Shown here in pieces: positions 1 through 6,759 of a stretch of 9,049 bases of DNA. The translations under genes were made by a program, and so were the position numbers. This stretch comes from Planctomycetota bacterium. Its GTDB lineage: Bacteria > Planctomycetota > UBA11346. The stretch spans positions 1 through 9,049 of the forward strand of contig CANIXE010000067.1 in the NCBI GenBank assembly GCA_947470885.1, given 5' to 3'. How positions within the stretch are numbered: position 1 is the first letter of the stretch; the number at the start of each line of letters is the position of its first letter. A model generated the notes under the pieces. That model worked only from the letters and a program-made list of their open reading frames with translations, did no database searches and was not told the DNA's origin.

Positions 1-1382
1 CCGCCCAGGGCGATCACGGATTTCACCGGCACGCCTTCGGCGACGAAGCGTTCGGCGATGGCCCGGGCACCACAGGCGGTGGATTCAATCAAGCCCCGGT
101 ACAGGGCCGGGGCGTCGGTGCCCAGGTGGATGCCGGCGATGGCTCCCCGAAGGCGCTGATTGGCATCCGGGGTCCGCCGGCCGTTGTGCCAATCCAGCAC
201 GGTCAGGCCGCCGGCCCCGGGTTCCAATTCTGCTGCGGCTTTTTCCAGCTCGGGGAGAATCCGGGCCTCCAGCTTGGCCAGGGCCTTGGCATCTCCGGTG
301 AACGGCCAGAGAAAGATCCGGCGGTACCAGGCGTAGATGTCGCCGAAGGCGGATTGGCCAGCTTCAAGACCCAAGACGCCGGGCATAATGCTGCCGTCCA
401 CCTGGCCACAGATGCCGCGGACCGTGCGATCTCCCACGGCGTCCAGGGGCGACATCAGCATGTCGCAGGTGCTGGTGCCGATGACCTTAGCGAGCTGGAA
501 GGATTTCGCCCCGGCGCCCACCGCGCCCAGGTGGGCGTCGAAGGCGCCCACGGCCACGGGGATGCCCGCAGGCAAGCCCAGTTTCTTGGCCCAGGCCGGG
601 CTCAACGTCCCGGCGGCGGTGTCGCTGGTGGCGGTATCCTTCGGCAATTTTGCCGCGATGGCAGACAGGCCGGGCTGGAGGGCGTCCAGGAACTTGGCGT
701 CGGGGTAACCGCCCCAGGACGGGTGCCAGCAGCCCTTATGACCGGCAGCACAGCGGGAACGCACCACCTGGGCGGCGTCGGTAATCCCACAGAGTTCCGC
801 AGGAATCCAATCGCAGTGCTCGATCCAGGTGTGGGCGGCCTTGGCGATCTTGCGGTTGCTGGCGGTGATGTGGGCGATCTTGGCCCACCACCATTCGCTG
901 CTGTAGATGCCCCCGATGTACTTGGTGTAGTCGGTGAACTGGCCGCCATGGGCCAGCTCGTTGAAACGGTCGGCCATGGCCACGGAGGAGTGGTCCTTCC
1001 ACAGCACGAACATCGCGTCCGGATCCTCGGCAAAAGCCGGGCTCAGGGCCAAGGGCCTTCCGCTGGCGTCCGCCGGCGCGGGGGTGGATCCGGTGGTGTC
1101 GACACCCAGACCGGCGACCCGGGCGGCGGCCCCGGGACCGGCGGCAGCCAGGGCAGCCTTCACCGAGACCACCAGGGCATCCAGGTAGTCCTGGGGATGC
1201 TGGCGGAAAATCTGGGCCCCCGGCGTGCAGTATTTCCCCGCGGCCCAGCGCTTGTAGGCGGCGACCCCGGTACCCAGCTCCTGGCCGGTGCGGGCGTCCA
1301 CCACCAGGGCGCGGACGGAATCGGTGCCATAATCCAGGCCGATGACCAGGGGTTGGGAAGCTGATTTCTTGGACGTGGCCAT
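1..1382 (-). CDS. araB: L-ribulokinase AraB (FGGY kinase), 3' end outside window
   Basis: Predicted to phosphorylate L-ribulose to L-ribulose 5-phosphate with ATP, the second step of cytoplasmic L-arabinose catabolism. Reading the minus strand from ATG at 1382 gives 460 residues without a stop before the window edge; AraB proteins are usually about 550-570 residues, so roughly the last 100 are missing. Visible family signatures are the N-terminal phosphate-binding strand GLDYGTDSVR (residues 15-24), FRQHPQDYLDAL, GVDTTGSTP, GAFDAHLGAVGAG with the probable catalytic base Asp282, IGTSTCDM, and GLEAGQSAFGDIYAWYRR. The GTDSVR and DTTGSTP motifs point to ribulokinase rather than xylulokinase or glycerol kinase. 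A GGAG sequence lies six bases before the ATG. The gene is divergent from an AraC-family regulator, its likely controller. Substrate preference within ribulokinases is inferred from the family. Any araA/araD partners would lie to the left, outside the window. Confidence 0.93.
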   Translation of the reverse strand, partial: MATSKKSASQPLVIGLDYGTDSVRALVVDARTGQELGTGVAAYKRWAAGKYCTPGAQIFRQHPQDYLDALVVSVKAALAAAGPGAAARVAGLGVDTTGSTPAPADASGRPLALSPAFAEDPDAMFVLWKDHSSVAMADRFNELAHGGQFTDYTKYIGGIYSSEWWWAKIAHITASNRKIAKAAHTWIEHCDWIPAELCGITDAAQVVRSRCAAGHKGCWHPSWGGYPDAKFLDALQPGLSAIAAKLPKDTATSDTAAGTLSPAWAKKLGLPAGIPVAVGAFDAHLGAVGAGAKSFQLAKVIGTSTCDMLMSPLDAVGDRTVRGICGQVDGSIMPGVLGLEAGQSAFGDIYAWYRRIFLWPFTGDAKALAKLEARILPELEKAAAELEPGAGGLTVLDWHNGRRTPDANQRLRGAIAGIHLGTDAPALYRGLIESTACGARAIAERFVAEGVPVKSVIALG

Positions 1383-1438
1383 GGAGGTCTCCGGCGTCTA
1401 TCTGGTATTGGGGTGCAGGCAGCATACCCTGACAAACC
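1383..1438. promoter_or_regulatory. Short divergent araB/araC-type intergenic region
   Basis: Only 56 bp separate the two divergent start codons, so promoters and operator must overlap here or extend into coding sequence. On the minus strand TTGTCA (plus 1430-1435) and CAATAC (plus 1405-1410) could serve as -35/-10 for araB, although the 19-bp spacer is long. A small inverted repeat, GGTAT at 1404-1408 and ATACC at 1424-1428, lies between and overlaps these elements and could be part of an operator. These are weak pattern matches. Confidence 0.3.
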
Positions 1439-2380
1439 ATGGCGAAATCGGCGGAACGTGCCGCGGATGGCACTTTGGTGCTGTCCCAATTGGAAGGTCA
1501 GGTCGGCCGGACCATCCGTCTGGCCCATCCCGCCCCGGCCTTGTCCCTGCCCGCCCAGGTGGCGGGCGCCGGGGTCGAAGAGCACGCCACCGCCGCCTAC
1601 ACGTGGCATGGCCTGCATCGGGAACGGGAAGACCTGGTGGTGATCCAGCACACCTTGGCCGGGGGCGGTTTCTTGGAATTCGGCGGCCTGCGCCAGCGCA
1701 CCACCCCGGGAACAACCCTGGTGGTCCCAGTGCCCCACGACCACCGCTATGGCTGCCTGGACGGGGAACCCTGGCGCTTCTGCTGGCTGATCCTCACCGG
1801 GCGGGAGGCCGTCCGGGCGATCCGTCACCTGGTGGACCGCCGGGGGCCGCTGCTGCGCCTGCCCCCCCAGGGCCAGGCCCTGGGCATCCTGGCCACCACC
1901 TGCCGGGAAGCCCTGGCGGGGGGCTGGGAATCCCCGTTCACCGGTTCCGCCCGGGCCTGGACCCTGGTGATGGCCCTCCTGGCGGATGGCAGTTCCTCCG
2001 ATGGCCCCACCGCCAGCAACGACGACCCGGTGGCCCTGGCCCAGCAATTCGCCCGCTCCCATCTAGGGGATGGGGTGGGGATCGCCGCCATGGCCCGGGC
2101 CGCGGGGCTCAGCCGGTTCCATTTCTCCCGGAAGTTTGTCCGGGCCACCGGCCAAACCCCGGCGGCCTGGCTGGCGGACCTGCGCCTGCGGGAGGCCATG
2201 TCCCTCCTCCGCGGGGGGGCCGACGTGACCGCCGCCGGGGAGCGCACCGGCTTCCAGGATCCCTCGTATTTCTGTCGGGCCTTTCGCCGGGCCACCGGCC
2301 TGACCCCGGGGGCGTACCGGGCTGGGCAGGATCCCCGCCACGACGGGCCGCTGCCGGCGGCCAACCATCCTCCGGCTTAA
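1439..2380 (+). CDS. AraC/XylS-family transcriptional regulator
   Basis: A 313-residue DNA-binding regulator, probably sugar-responsive. The N-terminal half (about residues 55-130) has the hydrophobic/glycine pattern of the AraC-type cupin effector-binding domain, including a TPGTTLVVPVPHDHRY segment. The C-terminus (about residues 210-300) is a classic double helix-turn-helix: first 'MARAAGLSRFHFSRKFVRAT', then an AGERTGFQDPSYFCRAFRR segment ending in the family signature ATGLTPGAYR. ATG 1439 has no obvious Shine-Dalgarno sequence. No alternative start upstream in this frame is better, and the protein begins well before the cupin domain. Divergence from the ribulokinase gene suggests it controls arabinose or pentose use. 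Many AraC-family proteins regulate other sugars, so it is not named araC outright. The first ~50 residues are not conserved domain sequence and the true start could be somewhat later. Confidence 0.9.
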   Translation: MAKSAERAADGTLVLSQLEGQVGRTIRLAHPAPALSLPAQVAGAGVEEHATAAYTWHGLHREREDLVVIQHTLAGGGFLEFGGLRQRTTPGTTLVVPVPHDHRYGCLDGEPWRFCWLILTGREAVRAIRHLVDRRGPLLRLPPQGQALGILATTCREALAGGWESPFTGSARAWTLVMALLADGSSSDGPTASNDDPVALAQQFARSHLGDGVGIAAMARAAGLSRFHFSRKFVRATGQTPAAWLADLRLREAMSLLRGGADVTAAGERTGFQDPSYFCRAFRRATGLTPGAYRAGQDPRHDGPLPAANHPPA

Positions 2381-2539
2381 AAGATATAATAGATTGACTA
2401 CCAGCTAGTTCGGTAAATCCCTCGGCTACTACCCTTTATCATGTCCATTCTGAGAGGCATCCATGTGCCTAACAAATAGACATTGAGATCTGAAAACCTG
2501 CTCCTTGTGGTGCTTCTGAGAATGGTTATCAAGAAAGCC
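2381..2539 (+). promoter_or_regulatory. AT-rich leader upstream of feoA
   Basis: These ~160 bases are clearly richer in A and T than the surrounding GC-rich genes. They contain a perfect TATAAT at 2385-2390, without a convincing -35 at the right distance. An isolated TTGACT at 2394-2399 lacks a good -10. A TTGAGA at 2483-2488 is followed 17 bp later by a weak TGTGGT (2506-2511); this last pair would start transcription near 2518, inside the Fur-box candidate at 2517-2531. The exact promoter cannot be chosen from sequence alone. No transcription terminator for the upstream regulator gene was seen. Confidence 0.4.
2517..2531. promoter_or_regulatory. Candidate Fur box before feoA
   Basis: The 15-mer TGAGAATGGTTATCA matches the 7-1-7 Fur consensus TGATAATNATTATCA at 12 of 14 defined positions, with one mismatch in each half. 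It ends 8 bases before the chosen feoA start. Fur with Fe(II) bound represses iron-uptake genes, and feo operons are standard targets. The site would block transcription if the start point lies near or before it. The in-frame ATG at 2522 falls inside this box, which favours ATG 2540 as the feoA start. Confidence 0.55.
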
Positions 2540-2800
2540 ATGAGCAGCAGCCACACCCTCGCCGACCTGCCCAAGGGGGGCACCGGAACCGTCGCCACCG
2601 TGGGCGGGGATCCCCGTCTCCGCCGTCGCCTGCTGGAAATGGGCCTGACCCCGGGCTGTCCCCTCACCCTGGTGCGCCGGGCGCCCCTGGGGGATCCCCT
2701 GGTGTTCAACCTCCGGGGTTATGACCTGAGCCTGCGCTCGGCGGAGGCCCGGCTGGTGGGCCTGACCACCGGGAATCTGGTGGCCGGAATCCGACCATGA
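2540..2800 (+). CDS. feoA: Ferrous iron transport protein FeoA
   Basis: An 86-residue SH3-like cytoplasmic protein that accompanies FeoB and is thought to modulate its activity at the membrane. Diagnostic features are the opening TLADLPKGGTGTVATV, the central RRRLLEMGLTPGCPLTLV (the family 'LxxMGLxPG' motif), the GDPLVFNLRGYDLSLR strand pair, and the final EARLVGL. The length is usual for FeoA. ATG 2540 is preferred because conserved sequence begins five residues later. In-frame starts at 2522 and TTG 2483 would only add a non-conserved hydrophobic leader, and 2522 overlaps the Fur-box candidate. The Shine-Dalgarno sequence is weak. The TGA stop overlaps the feoB ATG by the ATGA arrangement at 2797-2800, implying translational coupling. 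Confidence 0.93.
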   Translation: MSSSHTLADLPKGGTGTVATVGGDPRLRRRLLEMGLTPGCPLTLVRRAPLGDPLVFNLRGYDLSLRSAEARLVGLTTGNLVAGIRP

Positions 2801-4800
2801 GCGACCTGCGGACCATCGCCCTCGCGGGGAATCCCAATTGCGGCAAGACGACCCTGTTCAATGCCCTCACCGGGCTGCGCCAGCGGGTGGCCAACTATCC
2901 CGGCATCACCGTGGAAAAGAAGGTCGGGCAGATCCGCCTGGGGGATGGTTCCCCCGCCGAGGTCATCGACCTGCCGGGCACTTATTCGCTGGTCCCCACT
3001 AGTCCCGATGAGCAAGTCGCCGCCGAGGTTCTGTTCGGCCAGCGGGCGGACACCAAGCGCCCGGATGCGGTGGTGGCGGTAATCGATGCCAGCACCCTGG
3101 CCCGGGGCCTGTTCCTGGTCAGCCAACTGCTGGAGCTGGACCGCCCCCTGGTGGTGGCCCTGACCATGTCGGACATCGCCGCCCGCCGGGGCATCGTCGT
3201 GGATGACCGGGCCCTGGAAGCCGCCCTGGGGGTGCCGGTGATCCCGGTGGTGGGCCACAAGGGCGTGGGCGTGGCCGCGCTGCGCAGCGCCGTGGACCGG
3301 GCCCTGGAGGGCAACAGTGGCTCCACCGGCGCCGGGGTGCCCAAGGCCCTGGCGAAGGCCATCGCCGCCAGCTCGACCAGCACGGACCCCCTCCTCTCCG
3401 AAATCGGCGGCCGCTACGCCTGGATCGATGCCCTGATGGCCGCCAGCGTCCGCTCGGGGACCAAGAGCCACCTCACCGAGCGGGTGGACGGGTTCCTGCT
3501 CCACCGGGTGTTCGGCCTGGGCTTTTTCGCCCTGATCATGGGCAGCCTGTTCATCACCCTGTTCACCCTGGCCGCGCCGTTGATGGATGCGTGCAGCAGC
3601 GGGGTGGCGGCCCTGGGGCATTGGCTCACCGCCTCGATGGCCGATGGCGACCTGAAAAGCCTGATCAACGATGGGATCTTTGCCGGGGTCGGCGGGGTGG
3701 TGGTGTTCATCCCCCAGATCGCCCTGCTGTTCCTGTTCCTGTCACTGCTGGAGGACAGCGGCTACCTGGCCCGGGCGGCGGTGCTGATGGACCGCCTGCT
3801 GTGCAAAGTCGGCCTCCACGGCAAAAGCTTCATCCCCCTGCTGTCCGCCTTCGCCTGCGCCATCCCCGGGATCATGGCCACCCGGACCATCGACAGCCGG
3901 CGGGAGCGGCTGATCACCATCCTGGTCGCCCCCTTCCTGTCCTGCAGCGCCCGCCTGCCGGTGTACGCCCTGCTCATCGCCGCGTTCTTCCACCACCTGC
4001 CGGGCTGGCAGCAGGGCCTGATCATGCTGGCCCTGTATTTACTGGGCATTTTCGCCGCCTTCGCCGTCGCCTGGCTGGCGACCAAGATCCGGGGCCGGGT
4101 GGCCAGCACCCCGTTCATCCTCGAACTCCCCAGCTACAAACTGCCCCAGCCCCGCCAGGTCGCCCTGCAAGTCTGGCAGAACGCTTCAGCGTTCCTCACC
4201 AAGGCGGGGACCACGATCTTCGCCCTGTCCATCGTCATCTGGGCGATCACCACCTATCCCAAGCCCAGCGCAGAACGCATCACTGCGGACACCTCCACCT
4301 TTACTGCTCATTGGCAGGCCCCCGCAGACACCCCGGCGGACAAACTGGCCGAGGTGCGCCAGGACGCCCTGGACAAGGCCCTCGCCGGCAAAGCCCTGGA
4401 AACCAGCATCGCCGGCCACCTGGGGCACTTCATCGAACCCGCCATCGCCCCCCTGGGCTTCGACTGGAAGATGGGCATCGGTCTGGTGGGCGCCTTCGCC
4501 GCCCGGGAGGTGTTCGTCAGCACCCTGGGCATCGTCTACGCCGTGGGCGATCCCGGGGACGCCACGGATGGCCTGCAGGCCGAGATGCTGGCGGACCGCA
4601 AGCCCGACGGCAGCCCGGTGTGGACCACCGCGGTGGCCACCAGCATGCTCGTCTGGTTCGTCCTGGCGATGCAGTGCATCAGCACCACCGCCGTGGTCCG
4701 CCGGGAGACCGGCGGCTGGACTTGGCCGCTGCTCCAGTTGGGGGGAATGAATGTCCTCGCCTGGATCGCCTGCCTCATCACCTACCGGATCCTCGCATGA
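2797..4800 (+). CDS. feoB: Ferrous iron transporter FeoB
   Basis: A 667-residue inner-membrane Fe(II) transporter with an N-terminal G-protein domain. The length is within the FeoB range, shorter than the 773 residues of E. coli. G1 is GNPNCGKT (residues 11-18), switch I contains YPGITVE, G3 is DLPG (58-61), and G4 is TMSD (123-126) where an Asn is usual. A linker domain follows, then multiple hydrophobic segments from about residue 230. The two gate regions are present: SAFACAIPGIMATR with Cys354 and APFLSCSARLPVY with Cys383, preceded by LLEDSGYLARAA. The C-terminus keeps GAFAAREVFVSTLG and the QCISTTAVVRRETG motif. The start overlaps the feoA stop (ATGA) and its own stop overlaps the next small gene in the same way. 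No FeoC follows. Confidence 0.96.
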   Translation: MSDLRTIALAGNPNCGKTTLFNALTGLRQRVANYPGITVEKKVGQIRLGDGSPAEVIDLPGTYSLVPTSPDEQVAAEVLFGQRADTKRPDAVVAVIDASTLARGLFLVSQLLELDRPLVVALTMSDIAARRGIVVDDRALEAALGVPVIPVVGHKGVGVAALRSAVDRALEGNSGSTGAGVPKALAKAIAASSTSTDPLLSEIGGRYAWIDALMAASVRSGTKSHLTERVDGFLLHRVFGLGFFALIMGSLFITLFTLAAPLMDACSSGVAALGHWLTASMADGDLKSLINDGIFAGVGGVVVFIPQIALLFLFLSLLEDSGYLARAAVLMDRLLCKVGLHGKSFIPLLSAFACAIPGIMATRTIDSRRERLITILVAPFLSCSARLPVYALLIAAFFHHLPGWQQGLIMLALYLLGIFAAFAVAWLATKIRGRVASTPFILELPSYKLPQPRQVALQVWQNASAFLTKAGTTIFALSIVIWAITTYPKPSAERITADTSTFTAHWQAPADTPADKLAEVRQDALDKALAGKALETSIAGHLGHFIEPAIAPLGFDWKMGIGLVGAFAAREVFVSTLGIVYAVGDPGDATDGLQAEMLADRKPDGSPVWTTAVATSMLVWFVLAMQCISTTAVVRRETGGWTWPLLQLGGMNVLAWIACLITYRILA

Positions 4801-4934
4801 TCCAGACCCTCGCGGTGATCGTGATTGTCGCCTTGGCTGGGGCCTGGCTCATCCGGGGCTGGGTGCGCAAGGCCCGGTCCAAAACCGCCTGCGGCTGCGA
4901 CCACTGCCCGGTGGCGAAGAAGCCCGGCGTCTGA
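4797..4934 (+). CDS. FeoB-associated Cys-rich membrane protein
   Basis: A 45-residue protein whose ATG overlaps the feoB stop (ATGA at 4797-4800). Residues 2-19 form one hydrophobic transmembrane segment. A basic stretch (RGWVRKARSK) follows, then the cysteine cluster ACGCDHCPVAKK with Cys32, Cys34 and Cys37. This architecture and position match the small 'FeoB-associated Cys-rich membrane protein' family (PF12669 from memory), found after feoB in many bacteria that lack FeoC. Its role is not established; a part in iron handling or redox sensing at the FeoB channel is plausible from the cysteines. The positive residues after the membrane segment suggest the Cys-rich tail is cytoplasmic. Confidence 0.85.
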   Translation: MIQTLAVIVIVALAGAWLIRGWVRKARSKTACGCDHCPVAKKPGV

Positions 4935-4937
4935 CCC

Positions 4938-4956
4938 GCCGGGATCAACCCCCGGC
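4938..4956. terminator. Hairpin between convergent feo and minus-strand genes
   Basis: A perfect 6-bp stem, GCCGGG (4938-4943) with CCCGGC (4951-4956), and a 7-nt loop lies across the 10-bp gap between the feo operon stop and the stop of the convergent gene. It has no T-run on either side, so it is only a possible weak bidirectional terminator, and GC-rich chance pairing cannot be excluded. Confidence 0.3.
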
Positions 4957-5388
4957 CGGTCCGGCGATGACCTCGCCGGCCTCCCGGCTGCGGGCGAGGG
5001 CGATGGTGGTGCCATCCAGCAGCCAGACCCGGGCGTTTTCCGGGCTCTGGTCCGCCCCCAGAATGCCCCGGGGCAGGTCGTCCACCGGCAGATCCTGTTC
5101 CCCGTGTTCTTCCAGGGGCAGGTCCCAGCGATTCCAGGTCGCCACCGCCAATAGATCGGTCAGTAACTCATCCGCCGCCTGCAAGTCATTGCGGGCCAAC
5201 AGGTCAAATCCATGGGCCTGGGCCCGGCTGGCATACGTGCTGAGGCGTTTCAGATGGGCCAGCAGGCTGCGGTCCCCGAGGCTTTTGACCTCTTCCCCCA
5301 GCCAGGCCTGGTAGCGGGCCAACAAGTCGCCATCAGTAAGCGCCGCGACCAGGGTGGGGGGATCGGTACGGTAGCAGGTGCAGCGCAT
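4945..5388 (-). CDS. Hypothetical protein, 147 aa, acidic
   Basis: Not recognised. From ATG at 5388 the protein begins MRCTCYRTDPPTLVAALTDG and has no signal peptide or membrane segment. It is rich in Asp, Glu and Leu with a likely helical middle (DLLARYQAWLGEEVKSL through DELLTDLLAVATW) and a C-terminus ARVWLLDGTTIALARSREAG. An early Cys-Thr-Cys is the only notable motif. Upstream in-frame starts at 5457 and 5478 exist, but 5478 lies inside the divergent gene and the sequence before 5388 looks non-coding. The matching leader shared with the start at 5464 also supports 5388. It is convergent with the feo operon, with ten bases between, and divergent from the exported-protein gene. No function can be inferred. 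Confidence 0.65.
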   Translation of the reverse strand: MRCTCYRTDPPTLVAALTDGDLLARYQAWLGEEVKSLGDRSLLAHLKRLSTYASRAQAHGFDLLARNDLQAADELLTDLLAVATWNRWDLPLEEHGEQDLPVDDLPRGILGADQSPENARVWLLDGTTIALARSREAGEVIAGPAGG

Positions 5389-5468
5389 GGGCGGGATGCT
5401 GGGTCCACCGCTGGCTGCGGCAAGGGATCTAGCCGGGCGGGGATGGGCTCCTAGCATCCGCCCATGCG
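5384..5468. repeat. Inverted repeat spanning two divergent start codons
   Basis: The sequence before and through the minus-strand start at 5388 reads CCCAGCATCCCGCCCATGCG. The sequence before and through the plus-strand start at 5464 reads CCTAGCATCCGCCCATGCG. They are identical over AGCATCC and GCCCATGCG, with one inserted C between. The two copies face each other as arms 5384-5403 and 5450-5468, separated by about 46 bp that hold no recognised promoter. In both copies the ATG occupies the same place. The TAGCAT at 5452-5457 lies six bases before the ATG and would suit a TANNNT -10 element of a leaderless mRNA. That reading, or use of the arms as a regulator site, is inference. Confidence 0.6.
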
Positions 5469-6759
5469 AGCCCCCCACCTGCTGCCGTCCGTGTTGTCCG
5501 CCCTTGCCTGCACCTTCGCGGGGGCCACCGCCTTTGCCGCCGATGCTCCCGCCCTGGCGGCGCCTTCGACCACCGCTGCCGCGGTGAAGCCGACTCCGCC
5601 CCCGCCGGCAGACAACATCGCCCCGGTCATCACCACCCTCACCGCGATCCTGGATCCGGCCATCCCCCTGACCGCCACGGCCGCAGCCATCGCCGTAACC
5701 TGGGCCGCCGAGGATCCCGGCTTTGCTGAAGCCAGCATCGAACTGAGCACCGACGGCGGGGCCTCCTACACCCCGACCAAGACCGTGGCTGATCGCGGCG
5801 CCGCCAGCCTGCCAGTGGTCCGCCAGGCCGCCGCCACCACCGTGTTCGTCCGCCTGGTCGCCAAGGACAAGGCCGGCAATCGGGCCACCAGCCCGGCGGC
5901 GTCGGTGGAAATTCCCGGTGCTGTGGATGCCACGAAGGCCCTGGAAAACGCGGTGGGCGCCCTGCTCCCGTTGGCCTCCGTAGCCCCGCCGGTCCAGGCC
6001 AAGCCAGCTCCCGTGCCCGGCATCACCCCGCCGCTCCCTGTCGAAGCAGTACCTGTGGTGGTCCCGGAAGGCAGCGTCCTCGCCGGGGCGCCCCTGTTGC
6101 AGGAACCTGCACCCAAGCCCCCGGAAGGCACCGTGGCCGAACCCGCACCGGGCTCCCTACCTGTGGTCATCAGTCCCCAGGCCGGTCCGGGCCAGGCCAA
6201 AAAATCAACCACCGCCGCCGCCGCCGTCCCCGCGGTGGTCCTCGCCCCCAACATTCCCAAATCCAAACGTTCCACCGCCCGGACCTTGGCCAAACCCATG
6301 GGTGGCTTCCTCCACGGCGAGCCCGCCGAGAAGGCCCTCGACGAGGCCCGGGCCTCGGCCACCAAAGCCGACATCGACAGCGCGGTGAATCAATACGTCC
6401 GCCTGATCGACAGCGATCAGGCCTCCACCGCGGTCGATGAGGTCCTGGACCTGTTGGCCAAGGATGAGGACCCCGCGACGATCATCGCCTTGACGGACAC
6501 CCTTCCGCCGGAACTCAAGTCCGATGCGGTGCGCCTGCACCTGGGCAATGCCCTCCTGGCCCTGGGCCAGTCGGATGAGGCGGAAACCGCCGTGTCCCGG
6601 ATCCCCAAGGGCAGCCCCCTGACCCGGCCTGCCCTACTGGTGATCGCCAAAGCCCGGTTCAGCCGAGGCAAGATCGCTGATTATTCCCGTCTGATCGAAC
6701 GTCTGGCCACCGGTGACGATGCCGTCGCCGAAGAAGCAAAAGGACTCCGCGGCAAATGA
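5464..6759 (+). CDS. Exported protein with Ig-like and TPR-like regions, unknown function
   Basis: A 431-residue secreted or periplasmic protein. Residues 1-25 are a Sec signal peptide (hydrophobic LLPSVLSALACTFAGA core, cleavage probably after AFA). Residues about 52-150 look like an immunoglobulin/fibronectin-type beta-sandwich, with the pattern IAVTWAAEDPGF, ASIELSTDGGASYTP, FVRLVAKDKAGNRATSP. Residues about 150-280 are a low-complexity Pro/Ala/Val-rich linker. Residues about 285-431 are helical and TPR-like, with recurring 'AVNQYVRLIDSD', 'LHLGNALLALGQSDEAETAV' and 'LLVIAKARFSRGKIADYSRL' segments. No catalytic motif was seen. The start at 5464 gives an intact signal peptide but has no Shine-Dalgarno sequence. 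Its stop overlaps the next gene by ATGA, so the two are very probably co-translated. The domain order suggests a binding or scaffold role in the envelope; the partner is unknown. Confidence 0.8.
   Translation: MRAPHLLPSVLSALACTFAGATAFAADAPALAAPSTTAAAVKPTPPPPADNIAPVITTLTAILDPAIPLTATAAAIAVTWAAEDPGFAEASIELSTDGGASYTPTKTVADRGAASLPVVRQAAATTVFVRLVAKDKAGNRATSPAASVEIPGAVDATKALENAVGALLPLASVAPPVQAKPAPVPGITPPLPVEAVPVVVPEGSVLAGAPLLQEPAPKPPEGTVAEPAPGSLPVVISPQAGPGQAKKSTTAAAAVPAVVLAPNIPKSKRSTARTLAKPMGGFLHGEPAEKALDEARASATKADIDSAVNQYVRLIDSDQASTAVDEVLDLLAKDEDPATIIALTDTLPPELKSDAVRLHLGNALLALGQSDEAETAVSRIPKGSPLTRPALLVIAKARFSRGKIADYSRLIERLATGDDAVAEEAKGLRGK

Noticed and set aside
126..1364. Long plus-strand open frame (412 codons) opposite araB
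   Set aside because: It is antisense to a well-supported ribulokinase gene, its product is Gly/Gln/His-rich without motifs, and it reflects the high GC content.
1408..1424. Possible second sigma-54 site with GG-N10-GC in the araB/AraC-type gap
   Set aside because: The spacing fits, but only about 7 of 11 consensus positions match (GGGGTG and CAGC instead of GGCACG and TTGC).
1160..2062. Minus-strand 300-codon frame across the araB/AraC-type junction
   Set aside because: It crosses two divergent genes with clear domains, and its product shows only low-complexity GC-driven composition.
2385..2399. TATAAT and TTGACT next to each other after the regulator gene
   Set aside because: They are in the wrong order to form one promoter, and neither has a convincing partner at 16-18 bp on the plus strand.
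2719..3621. Minus-strand 300-codon frame opposite feoB
   Set aside because: Antisense to the feoB G domain, with Gly/Gln/His-rich composition and no motif.
3591..4934. 447-codon plus frame inside feoB
   Set aside because: Only its last 45 codons (from 4797) are real, as the Cys-rich membrane protein; the rest is a +1 shadow of feoB rich in Arg, Pro and Gly.
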